Below, in pieces: positions 1-8,980 of a stretch of DNA of 64,000 bases. The first letter of the stretch is position 1, and each line of letters starts with the position of its first letter. The stretch spans positions 4,526,001 through 4,590,000 of the forward strand of contig JAXRKN010000043.1 of the NCBI GenBank assembly GCA_038502055.1, written 5' to 3'. A program made the position numbers and the translations under genes. Under the pieces are notes generated by a model. The model had not been told where the DNA came from. It saw nothing but the letters and a program-made list of their open reading frames with translations, and did no database searches. The DNA comes from Tanytarsus gracilentus. Lineage: Eukaryota > Arthropoda > Insecta > Diptera > Chironomidae.

Positions 1-165
1 ATATTTTTTGTTGGAATGTTGTTTAAATTTGGAATTGTTGATAAAATAAATTTAAATTTTGTGTGTTGGAATTGTGCATAAAAGTTGTGAATTGTGCTAA
101 TGTTGGGATGTGCCTAAAGTTGCGAAATTTTTGCCATAAAGTGTTGTGAATTGTTACCATACGAA
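1..165. repeat. Left inverted-repeat arm of the element (cut by window start)
   Basis: The arm holds repeated GTTGTGAATTGT and GGAATTGT words and ends with TTGCCATAAAGTGTTGTGAA followed by TTGTTACCATA (131-161). Reversed, this reads as a TATGGYAACAATT unit followed by CACAACACTTT, as at 2393-2417 on the right. The outer end is truncated by the window. Confidence 0.55.
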
Positions 166-1383
166 AATATAATGTCCTACCCCTTTTTTTTTAATATTAT
201 ATACACGTGTAATCAGACCAGGTAAAGTGCCAATAATGCCCATTTTTAGAATGTAGTAACTTTTATTTACTTAAGATTGAGAAAGCACCATTTAGTATTT
301 AGTTGTTGTAGTTCAGAGAAGTCCATGCACTCGACATGTTTTCATTTTTTTTTTTTTTAATTTAATTCTAATTAGTTTAAGTTAAAAATTTCGTCGTCAT
401 CTCCTCCAATAAAATATAGTTTAATGATTATTAGTAAGGGATAGGTAATTGATTTTTTTTTTAGGGATATTTTTTTATTTTTTTATGGTCTTCTGTTTAC
501 TTTAGTTGGTGCTTATAGTTGTTATTTGGCTTACTAAATTTATTTTTCTCCTGGGTTTAATTTTCTGGATTTTGATTTTTTTTTGTTAGAATTTTGATTA
601 GATGATGTGATGTGTGACAAAGGTGACTTGGTTCAGGATGGAGCGCCGTTTTTTTTTTTATGTGAGCAGGTGGTTTACGTCTGGAACTTTAGTTTTGATG
701 AGTTATCTTTTCCCCTACATGGACGTCTCGCGGGAATCGCCCACCTGGAGCTGATCGTCTTGGAGCATCTGCGATCGACACCCTTTGTAGATATTAGTTT
801 GGACGTCCAGATGGAGAGACTATTGGAGTTGTTACCTGGAATATAAGTTAAGTTGTCGCTTGGGTTTCCAATAGAAGCTAATGATTTGATTCGTTGGAAA
901 TATTTGGTGGTTTGACGGCATTGTTAGTTCCGCACTACCTTCCTGCCCTCAGCTGTTGGCCTGGCCCACCAATACAAAAAAAAACACAAAAAAGTCACCA
1001 ATTTTTAGTTGGTATTTCAACCTTCCTCCATCTAATCTAGTCGTTAGCATGGGTAGTAAGGTTAAAATGTCGTTAGTAGTGGTTTATTCCTCACTGGTCA
1101 CTAAGATTACAGTGTTTTTTGTTACGAATTATTATTTGATATTTGTTGTTACTACCAGCATGTTGATTAGACAAGCTGAGGACGATGTGTTAATTTTTTG
1201 TCATAGTTTGTTTTGTTTGTGCAATGTTTTTTATGTTAAACAGTGTTTTCAGTTTGGGGAGGGTTGGTTTGCTGATTTATCCTAAAGCATGCAGAAGAAG
1301 ATATGCGATGAATTTGCTTTGTTGCTCTTGTCTTTTTTTTTTATTTTTTCCTTTCTCCCTTGGATGTGAGAGAGTTGAGGTCG

Positions 1384-1471
1384 CCATTTTGCATGAGTTG
1401 ACATTGCGACCACGATTACGTATGACCTGGTGATTCGGCAATGGGCCCATCCAATCCATGTCGCAAGCCAT
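1384..1471 (-). pseudogene. Fragment resembling a Ty3/gypsy-type integrase core, frameshifted
   Basis: On the - strand, 1471-1436 reads MACDMDWMGPLP. This resembles the first catalytic block of gypsy-type integrases (a catalytic Asp followed by GPLP). After a frame change, 1431-1384 reads TRSYVIVVAMSTHAKW, which resembles the next block of the fold, where many elements have Y-hydrophobic-VV-D-x-x-(S/T)KW. The Asp of that second block is replaced here. Stops and shifts on both sides show that it is dead. An integrase of this type inside inverted repeats could be a nested retrotransposon piece, or a remnant of a cut-and-paste element with a gypsy-like integrase (Ginger-type). The match is short and made by eye. 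Confidence 0.4.
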
Positions 1472-2104
1472 AAGAGCAGAATCCTTTACGGATCCACCTT
1501 ACGACCAGTACACAGACCGAGCTTGTGGTGAAATCGTCTCTTGGTGAAAGATCTTTAGACTTTATGGTTGCTCAGCTGGAGCTGTTTATTTATTTTGTTT
1601 ATGCCTCACATTGCCAAGACCATTTCGTATTATTATTTTTTGGGTTAGGTTCTTTTTTCGTTTCCTTTATGGTGGGCGTTTCGATCGGATGTATGTTTCT
1701 TTTCTCTGGCAATTCTTGGTCGTAGCGTTCGAGGGACTGGTAGGGGGTGTGGTTTGTCTCCATTTAAAACTGCGGGCACCAATTTATTTCTTATCATTTC
1801 TTGTCAGCAGTATACGGTTTGTGGGGAGTAATTTGCAATCTGATCTATTTTAAAGCCTCGAAAAAGAACAAGTGATATTTAAAAGGTTTAGATAAACGTC
1901 GTAACAGAACTGTTTAGTCGTCAGCGATAAAATAATGTGAATTTTTAATATAAATTTAAAAGGAAAAACAAATAACTAAAGTATTTTTAAATGCAGTTTT
2001 TCTCGTACCGGGACCCACTTTTTTTATTCATTCTCTTTTACTTAGTTCATTGCAAGTCACCGGTTTTATATAATATTATGCACAACACGAAAAATTTTAA
2101 ATTT

Positions 2105-2540
2105 TTTTGTATGGCAACAATTCCGCAACATTTGGTATGGCAACAATTTCACAACATTTTTTTGTCAACATTCCGAACAGAAAAATTTTAAATTTATTTT
2201 ATGAAACATTTTTGAAAAAAAATTTTATATTTTTTTGTTGGACATTTCAAAACTTGTATGAAAATTTTACATTTTGTATGCAAATTAAAATATTGGACAT
2301 CATTGGATGCACATGAAAAAAAAAAAAATTTGTGGTTATTAAGTTGATTTTAATGGTTTGAAGGTTTTTAAACGTGGCAATTCTGAAAATTTTATGGCAA
2401 CAATTTCACAACACTTTTCCCGTGATTTATTCTAATCCGAAATTTGTATGGCAACAAAATTGTATGGCAACAATGATTGTATGGCAACGTTCTTGTAGCT
2501 GGAAATCGTATGGCAACAATCAAAATGTATGGCAACATTC
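2105..2540. repeat. Right arm: tandem-like array of TATGGCAAC units
   Basis: The 9-base word TATGGCAAC occurs at 2110, 2136, 2393, 2447, 2463, 2480, 2509 and 2528, eight copies in about 430 bases, all in the same orientation. Copies at 2110, 2136 and 2393 extend to TATGGCAACAATT plus CACAAC or CGCAAC. The arm is the inverted partner of the left arm. Such multi-copy subterminal repeats are typical of transposase-binding ends of DNA transposons. Here that role is inferred. Confidence 0.6.
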
Positions 2541-2545
2541 CTGTT

Positions 2546-3411
2546 GCTAAAAAAATTAAAGTACTTCATGTGTGAAATTTCATTTCAATTTCTTTAATTT
2601 CAAGAAATATTTATTTAATCGACTTTGACGTTTTATTTGTTTTTGCTCTCTTCTCGATTTTCTCGAGTATAAAAAAAGCTGTACAAACTATATAGCCTGA
2701 GCGTCGACTTAGCGCTAACGAGAGGGAAAATGACATGGGGCAATGCAATTGCAAGCGAGGGAGAGAGAGAGAAGGAGAGCAAAGATATTTCAATTAATAA
2801 TGTTTCACTTTTGCTGCTTGCAATTTATATACAATATGTCGGATTTCGAACATGTATCAAGCAACACCTTCCTCATCTTGCATCGCCGTCGTCGTTCGTT
2901 GTGTTTATAAAATATTTTCTTGTAACATTTCCTGTCGTCGATGATCTCCCTCTCTCTCACATGTTCAATGCAAAACAAAAAAAAATAAATACATGCATAC
3001 TCTCTTCATCAAGTTAGATATGAGATGTTGCAGTAATAAATCAAAGTGGATAGATCGCCGTTCGGCATGACATGTCATGTCGCTTCATCACATTTCTTTA
3101 TTAATTAAATTAATTCATAAAATGCCTTTTTTTTCTCGCCATGTGCACTTGTAATGAATTTTATTTTAAGTGCACTTTTGGTTGTAATGATGAGAGAGAT
3201 TTGTTAGGGGTCAGCCTGAATATCAGAGTCGTTTCGATCAATGAGTTACAAAGCCATGCTTTATGGCGTTTGCGAAAAGAAAGAGATAGCAATAATGCAA
3301 CGAAACCACCCACATCGGAGTGCTAAGTGCAATCAATGACTGAATGGATTAAAAAGATTTTTTTTCCTCCTTTTTGCACATCGAAGCTAAAATTTATTAT
3401 ATCTCTTGCAG
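2546..3411 (+). other. hth: hth intron, end before the first visible exon
   Basis: This is AT-rich intronic sequence with a short GA run near 2757-2775. No coding region is supported. It ends in a good acceptor, a pyrimidine-rich stretch followed by ATCTCTTGCAG at 3401-3411. The intron continues leftward beyond the window and contains the element at 1-2545. Confidence 0.8.
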
Positions 3412-3462
3412 ATGGTACAAGCAATTCAAGTACTTCGGTTTCATCTCCTAGAGTTGGAAAAG
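3412..3462 (+). CDS. hth: Homothorax exon: MEIS-domain helix (MVQAIQVLRFHLLELEK)
   Basis: This 51-base internal exon encodes MVQAIQVLRFHLLELEK. The peptide is as I remember it in Drosophila Homothorax, and vertebrate MEIS1 has MIQAIQVLRFHLLELEK in an exon of the same 51-base size. It belongs to the second conserved half of the MEIS/PKNOX N-terminal domain. That domain binds Extradenticle (PBC-class proteins) and carries it into the nucleus. The acceptor is CTTGCAG at 3405-3411 and the donor is GTGAGT at 3463. Phase is 0 on both sides, so the exon could be skipped without a frameshift. The ATG at its start is an internal Met, not the start codon. Residues upstream are encoded left of the window. 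Confidence 0.97.
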
Positions 3463-6400
3463 GTGAGTTGTTGTTGTATTTTATATGAAAGATTTAAATG
3501 CGCGCATTACATATTATGGTGATAATGATGATCGTTGAACATTCTGTGCTTTCTCAGTACCCGCAATTAATCATTCCGGTGTGTGTGCTAAGAATTTCAT
3601 TTGCATCGACAATTAGCGAAAAAAAGAAGAGTTGCTAATGATTTTATGACTGGCTTACAGTTCCATTCTGTCGAGAAAAATAGAATTTTACCATATTAAG
3701 AGTGAGGGAGACGAAACGGGAAGAAAAAAGTAATTAAAAATTACCATAATTGCTACAAATTTCTGTGCTAATCACCTCAACTCGCGCGGTCTAGCTTAAA
3801 ATTTTTAAAGAGAATTTTATTCAATGAATTTGCGTTTTTTTCGTGAATTCTTTTTTATTTTAGTGTACAAGAAAGCAGTTGACTACAATTTGATCGTATT
3901 GCTTAGATTAAAGTGAGGCACATAGTAATAAAAAAAAGAGAGAAGAAACTTTAATTAATTTGAAATTTATTGCGCTAACTTTTTATATACGAGTTTCAAC
4001 TTCTTTTCATTTGTTCTCACTCAACTATCGCCATTATTATTTATAAAAAAAGAAACTAACTAGCTAGGAAGCTAGCAGTGTGCATGCGAGGAGAGAGAAC
4101 TAGATTGAAGATAAGAAACGCGCACACACAATGAGAATGAAAAAATTCTAAAAATGATAATTACGAAAATCAAAAAACCGTATCGACTTCCAACCAGCGC
4201 TTGGTCAAATGAATCATGCTATAAATATTCAACACATAATTTTATGTATTAGATTAAAAAGTTACGATTGAAATTCTTTTCAATGGCGGATAAAATTTTT
4301 TGGGGGTGACTAGAATTTTTTTAAAAATTTTAAGGATTGTTTACAGTTAAAAAACATTTAAAATTTTTTTATAAATTCGTTTCTCCGGCCAAACCCACAA
4401 GTCGAGCCATTTTTTCTTCTTAAAAATCTTCCATACTCTTTTTTGATATTATTGTCGCTTTACTGATCCGTTCATATAATCCATTAATGCTTCGCTTTTT
4501 GATAATTTGTCCGAAGGCCGCAAACTCACTTATTAGCATATTTTCGATGATTATTCCTTCTATCAGTCGCTTCATTCGATTCTCCTCCTCATCGCTCTTC
4601 ACATGTTTTGTTTTTATTTTTTTTTTGCCAAAAGCATAAGCAAGAGAACGAGTAAAGAACGGCCAAAAAAAATTTTATAAGTTGAAAACGAAAAATATGT
4701 GTATGAAATGACGGCTTAGTGTGTACCTTGTGAAGGCTTTGGAATGTTTGCTTGATTACAAAAAATGTTTCTTCTCTTTTTCGCTCTCACTTGATTTTAT
4801 TTTTTGGTGAAGAAAAAAAATTAAGAGAAAAACACATAATGGTGAACTTGTATCCATTCCTTTTGCGTTTCATACTCCACACATGTGAGAGATATTTTTT
4901 TTCTTGAGTTCTTCTTTTTGGTCAAAAATTCAATATGGATGGATGGTCCAGTTAATGCCGAACGAGATTCCAATTCGTCATGCTTCACATTAGAAGCTCA
5001 TCGGAGCTCATCCAACGAAATGAAGCAACAGCCAAGCAGAATGAATTCTCTGCCTTTATATTTAGATACCATGTTAATTTTTTTGTCTTGTCTTCTTCTT
5101 CCCGGTCAACCTCTGTTGTCTAACTGAAAGAAAAGAGTTGAAAAAATATATATCGAAACACATAAACATGATATTATCTCATTTGAAAATCTCATCCATG
5201 GCTAACACAGTATTGAAAAGAGCATTCAATGCGGACATTTGTGAAGGTCAACTTCGCGGCATGGAAGCAAGATATTATGCATATATATGCAAATATGCAT
5301 GTGCGAGAAGAATGCTTCTTGCATTTTTACTGTTCACTGCTTGCCGACACTATCCATTTGTTGCTTCTGTACATCCCCAGTTTCGATTTCTTCATTATAT
5401 CGCTGTGAAGCTCTAGAAAAAAAAAACATTATCATTACGCGTAATTTAAAATCGTTGCCTTGAAGAATATTTCTCGCAATTAGTGAATCTAACGGGTTTT
5501 TTTGCTCAGACCTGATCAGGTGACAAAAGTCACTCCGCTAAATCTCTTGCAGATAAATTCAAATTGATCCTTTAATGCAATTAATTGTCTTCAATGTCTA
5601 AAAAAAATTATTTGAGGGATCTTGTGTGAAAAGTATGTCGCTGTGTATGCTCGAAACCGACGCGATATTTTTAAGAGAGAATTCTCAATTCCATGAGTAA
5701 GGAATTTGATGATCATTCAAAAGATCAAATATCGTCGCTTTTTGTCTTCAGCACACACACACACACAAGTGTTTTATTAAAAAGAAAAGCAGAAATTTCT
5801 CAGAAAAGCGTTTAAGGCTTAAGAATAAAAAACGTTTCTTTGTTACTCTTGTTTTATTTTTTTTCGAGGAGAAAAAAAAATGTTTCTGCTCAGTCAGCAG
5901 TATGAAGCATTCTTGATCATTTAGAGATTATTATTTGGCTGGTTTTGTGTTGTGGTGGCTCGGGATATACATTCAGTTAAGGCAATGAACAAAGAGATGC
6001 GGATCTTATACCTTTGTGCAACTCACATTACTTTAAACTTTTTTTTCGCGCTCGCACTCTCCTTATTGCACAACAACAACAACAACACAAACATGCAAAT
6101 GGCATTAAGAATTAAACGTATATAATAATATAAAGGAGCACAAGTGCCTTTTGAGCGTTCGTCGGTTTTTTGCGCGAATCAATGTATTTTGCATATAATA
6201 ACCTTCAGTAGATTGAATCAAAATAAAAGAAGAAAGGAAAAAGAGTTTTATTTTTTCGTAAAAATTTGCATGAAAATTACCGCAAAAAATCGCTTTCATG
6301 CCTGATAATTTATGCAAAAATGATATTCGACTTTTTTTTCTCTCTCTCATGAGTGGAATTCACATTTGCATACTTAAATGTCGCGCATCATTCAAGAGGA

Positions 6401-7762
6401 CAATTTTCTGATAGCCACTTCTTCTTCCACCGCACATTAAAGTCGAGTGTGTTTATAATGAGTTAAAAGTTTCCCTCTAAAAAATTTATATAAAACAAAA
6501 GCCTTCGATGATAATAGAGCAGCAAATAAAAAAAAGATATCTTCATCTGCGCGAAAAGGGGAGCTCAATGCAATGCACGTTGCGCGTAGGTTTATTATCA
6601 TACTAATATGTACGCATAATATTAACATACAAGGAGAATGAAAGAGAGAAGCGTCGAGTGAGTGAGATATAAAAGACGCGACATATTGTTGTGCAATTCA
6701 ATGAAATTATATTGCATGCATGTGTTGTACTCAACTGCTGCTGATGTTAATGCTATATGTGTGTACATGCATCGGTTGGCTAGTCGATCGATCTGAACAG
6801 GCACACACGGCTAACCTTATCCAGTCAAAGAGCACATTGCAATTGTGTATGGAGAAAAAAGAAACTCGATTTCATAAATTTATTCTTTATTAAAATATTA
6901 AATTTCTTATCTTGTCGAATTTCATTTCAATCAATTCCTTTTTCTCTCTCTCTTATGCTCTGTTTTACATTTCTTTTGCCTGTACATGGCGATGTTATTG
7001 TTGCAATTGGAACCCGCTACTGCTTTCGATAGAAAATCAACAACAGCAATAATAATAAAAACATATATTCCAGGGCATTATCATTTCAATGAGATTAAAC
7101 GATATATTTTCATTCATGTTCTGCATTTTTTTTCGTACTCACCACACAATTTCCGGTTTAATTTGCACTAATTGAATTTTTCTTCAATTCTTTCTTTGGA
7201 GAGTTTTTTTCCCTTTCCGCCGTCTACTTTTTTTTCCCGCCGCTTGATTGATAAATTTATGTCATTGGCTCGTTCATATCTCTTTCTCGACTTTCCCTTG
7301 AGTATCTCTCTCACTTGACAAGTGTCAAGACTTGCTGGCTATTTAATTTTGTTTATGAGCTGGCCACTTTAAAGAATTTAATTATTTTCAATACAAAAAG
7401 AAATTTTAAAATTAACAAAGCCGTTAAATTTGGGTTAAAAAGTTGCACGTCATCAGTGAGGTTATAAAACATATTCACATTTATACACAGGAGCCATAAA
7501 TGAAGCTGAGCGTAAGCTTTATTTGCAATCATATATCAAACGGTGGATTATTAATTTAATTTATAACTGTCGTAATATATTTCTCATTCATACATTTGTT
7601 CAGTGTGTGAAAAAAAAGAGAATGAAAACAAAAATAACATCGCACACATGTTTCATCGATATCATTATCACTATTTAAATTTATTTGTATCAGCTGTAAA
7701 TTATTTAAACTAATGAAATTCTTTTCTCTTTCTCATTCCATGTTATGTGACGACACACGCAG
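3463..7762 (+). other. hth: hth intron, 4.3 kb
   Basis: The intron runs from donor GTGAGT to acceptor ACACACGCAG (7753-7762). The content is AT-rich with CT/GA runs and a (CA)8 microsatellite at 5752-5767. The open frames inside are short, lack family resemblance and overlap one another on both strands, so none is supported as a gene. No RNA gene was recognised. Confidence 0.85.
5752..5767. repeat. (CA)8 microsatellite
   Basis: This is a perfect dinucleotide run in the intron. Other short perfect runs in the window are (CA)8 at 17026-17041, (TC)7 at 18145-18158, (AC)7 at 37709-37722 and (GT)7 at 40351-40364. They are ordinary intronic simple repeats. Confidence 0.95.
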
Positions 7763-7948
7763 GTCCATGAGTTATGTGACAATTTCTGTCATCGTTATAT
7801 TTCATGTTTAAAGGGTAAAATGCCAATAGATTTAGTGATTGACGAACGGGACACCACCAAGCCACCAGAACTCGGAAGCGCAAATGGCGAAGGTCGAAGT
7901 AATGCCGATTCGACATCTCATACAGATGGAGCTAGTACACCAGACGTT
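7763..7948 (+). CDS. hth: Homothorax exon: end of MEIS domain and start of linker
   Basis: The exon is 186 bases, 62 codons, phase 0 on both sides. It begins VHELCDNFCHRYISCLKGKM and continues PIDLVIDERDTTKPPELGS, then a Ser/Asn/Thr-rich linker ending GASTPDV. The first 20 or so residues complete the MEIS/PKNOX homology region that contacts Extradenticle. The CDNFCHRYISCLKGKMPIDLV core is shared with vertebrate MEIS1. The acceptor is CGCAG at 7758-7762. The donor GTGAGT at 7949 lies inside a strong predicted RNA stem (see 7945-8074). That structure probably controls whether this exon is spliced to 28519 or read through into the intron. Confidence 0.98.
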
Positions 7949-8074
7949 GTGAGTACCCCCTTCTCGGCGGGAGCACATGGTCCAATCTTGGCGAGCTACA
8001 ATGCGGTGGTGCATCCATGTTCGTAGTACACTACATATGACCTTCTTGCAAAAACGAAGCGGGTGCTCACAATG
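7945..8074 (+). promoter_or_regulatory. hth: RNA stem-loop masking the hth 5' splice site
   Basis: Bases 7945-7963 pair with 8056-8074: 18 pairs (two of them G-U) and one C-C mismatch at 7959/8060. The helix covers the whole donor GTGAGT (7949-7954) and the last four exon bases. The 92-base loop contains a 6-bp helix ACATGG/CCATGT (7975-7980 with 8015-8020) and a small GTAG/CTAC hairpin (8023-8026 with 8031-8034). Position and shape fit the published ultraconserved dipteran hth element, which spans an internal exon-intron junction, forms a stable stem-loop and is linked to intron retention. Identity with that element is inferred from memory. The pairing itself is read directly from the sequence. 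Confidence 0.8.
7949..8026 (+). CDS. hth: Intron-retention tail giving a homeodomain-less Homothorax
   Basis: If the donor at 7949 is not used, the frame runs on for 25 codons (VSTPFSAGAHGPILASYNAV then VHPCS) to a TAG at 8024-8026. The product would keep the Extradenticle-binding MEIS domain but lack the linker and homeodomain. Homeodomain-less Hth isoforms are established in Drosophila, and intron retention at an hth exon-intron junction has been reported there. That it is this junction, and that this tail is translated, is inferred. The tail is much less AT-rich than the intron beyond it. The first AATAAA downstream that I noted is at 9124-9129. Confidence 0.6.
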   Translation: MSTPFSAGAHGPILASYNAVVHPCS

Positions 8075-8875
8075 CCCTGGGAAAATGGCCAGAACTTCGC
8101 ATGAAAAGTTTAATTTAAATTCTCTCAAAAAAAAAATCATTGCTAATAATTGACTTCTCTAAAACTACCCCCTTCACTTCTCTTTTTTTTCTATCTGTCT
8201 TCTTTCTAAAAAGTAAGAGAATTATAATTTTTGGTTTTTTATTAAAGAAAAAAAAAGAAATTGCTTGCATTAAAAAAAAATTACGCAGAAAATTTGATAA
8301 AAAAAATTAATCTTTTAGAGAGAAGAAAGAAGAGAAGAAGAAGACATAAAAATGCACATACTCCCGAGTGAGTATAGATCAAGATTAAAAAAGAGACATA
8401 AACTTAAAGAAAAAAAACTGTGACACGAACTAAAAACCGCATTGAATTCGCATTCTACTGCTCCCTCCCTCTTCTGCCCCCCTCTCTCCAAATTCTCCAT
8501 ATATTCACAAAAATATATGTGCAGAATGGAGAATCATGCATTGTAGCATCCGCTAAAAGACATCGTTTTCATAAAAAAATTATTCAAAAGTGTTTCATTA
8601 ACTAAAGAAAATTCTTTTTAAAAAAATTATGATGCAGAACTACATCTTTAATAGAATAGACAAAAAGAAATGTGTCACAAACGATGAACAGCAGATAAAG
8701 AAAAAAAATGTTAAATCAATAATAATTAAAAAGAAGAAGAAGAAGTGGAAAAAGCAACACTTTAGTAACAGAATATACGTAATTAATTTTAAGGAGAAAC
8801 ATAAAATAATATTTACACAATATATAGAATAATTAAGAGTAAGAAAAAACTAAAAAAATGGTGGTGATAAGAGAT

Positions 8876-8980
8876 ATACTTCGTTTTTGCAAGAAGCCCA
8901 TATAGCTCGCCGAGTGTCAGACACATTTGCGCAAGGTTTAACAAATTCACACATTCGAGAAGTGAGCACCAATCGCTCAG
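8876..8980 (+). promoter_or_regulatory. hth: Distal pairing block for the hth splice-site structure
   Basis: This block is less AT-rich than its flanks and is complementary to the loop of the 7945-8074 element. Bases 8879-8896 are an exact 18-base reverse complement of 8042-8059. Bases 8899-8903 pair with 8035-8039, and 8904-8914 pair with 7987-7997 (11 pairs, one G-U). All three are in helix order, with a 37-base bulge on the upstream side. Further on, 8962-8970 (GTGAGCACC) is a near copy of the donor GTGAGTACC and an exact complement of 8062-8070, the donor-masking strand. A distal block of this kind could release or re-mask the donor. Function is inferred. Confidence 0.65.

Larger units (their letters stand above)
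1..2545. mobile_element. Decayed mobile element with inverted subterminal repeats
   Basis: The block is bounded by two arms of related sequence in opposite orientation. The reverse complement of about 1-165 resembles about 2110-2215 in the same order: a TATGGYAACAATT-type unit, then CACAAC or CGCAAC, then an AAATTTAAATTTATTTTAT-like stretch. The right arm carries further copies of the unit out to about 2540. The interior (about 600-1860) has visibly more G and C than the surrounding intron. It contains a broken integrase-like fragment on the - strand. The left end lies outside the window, so full length and target-site duplication cannot be seen. Inverted ends argue against a simple LTR retrotransposon and fit a DNA or foldback-type element, or nested insertions. 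The family is not identified. It sits in an hth intron upstream of the first visible exon. Confidence 0.55.

Noticed and set aside
7245..7254. TGATTGATAA, an Exd-Hox composite-type site, in an hth intron
   Set aside because: A single 10-base AT-rich match in 64 kb is compatible with chance, so it was not annotated.
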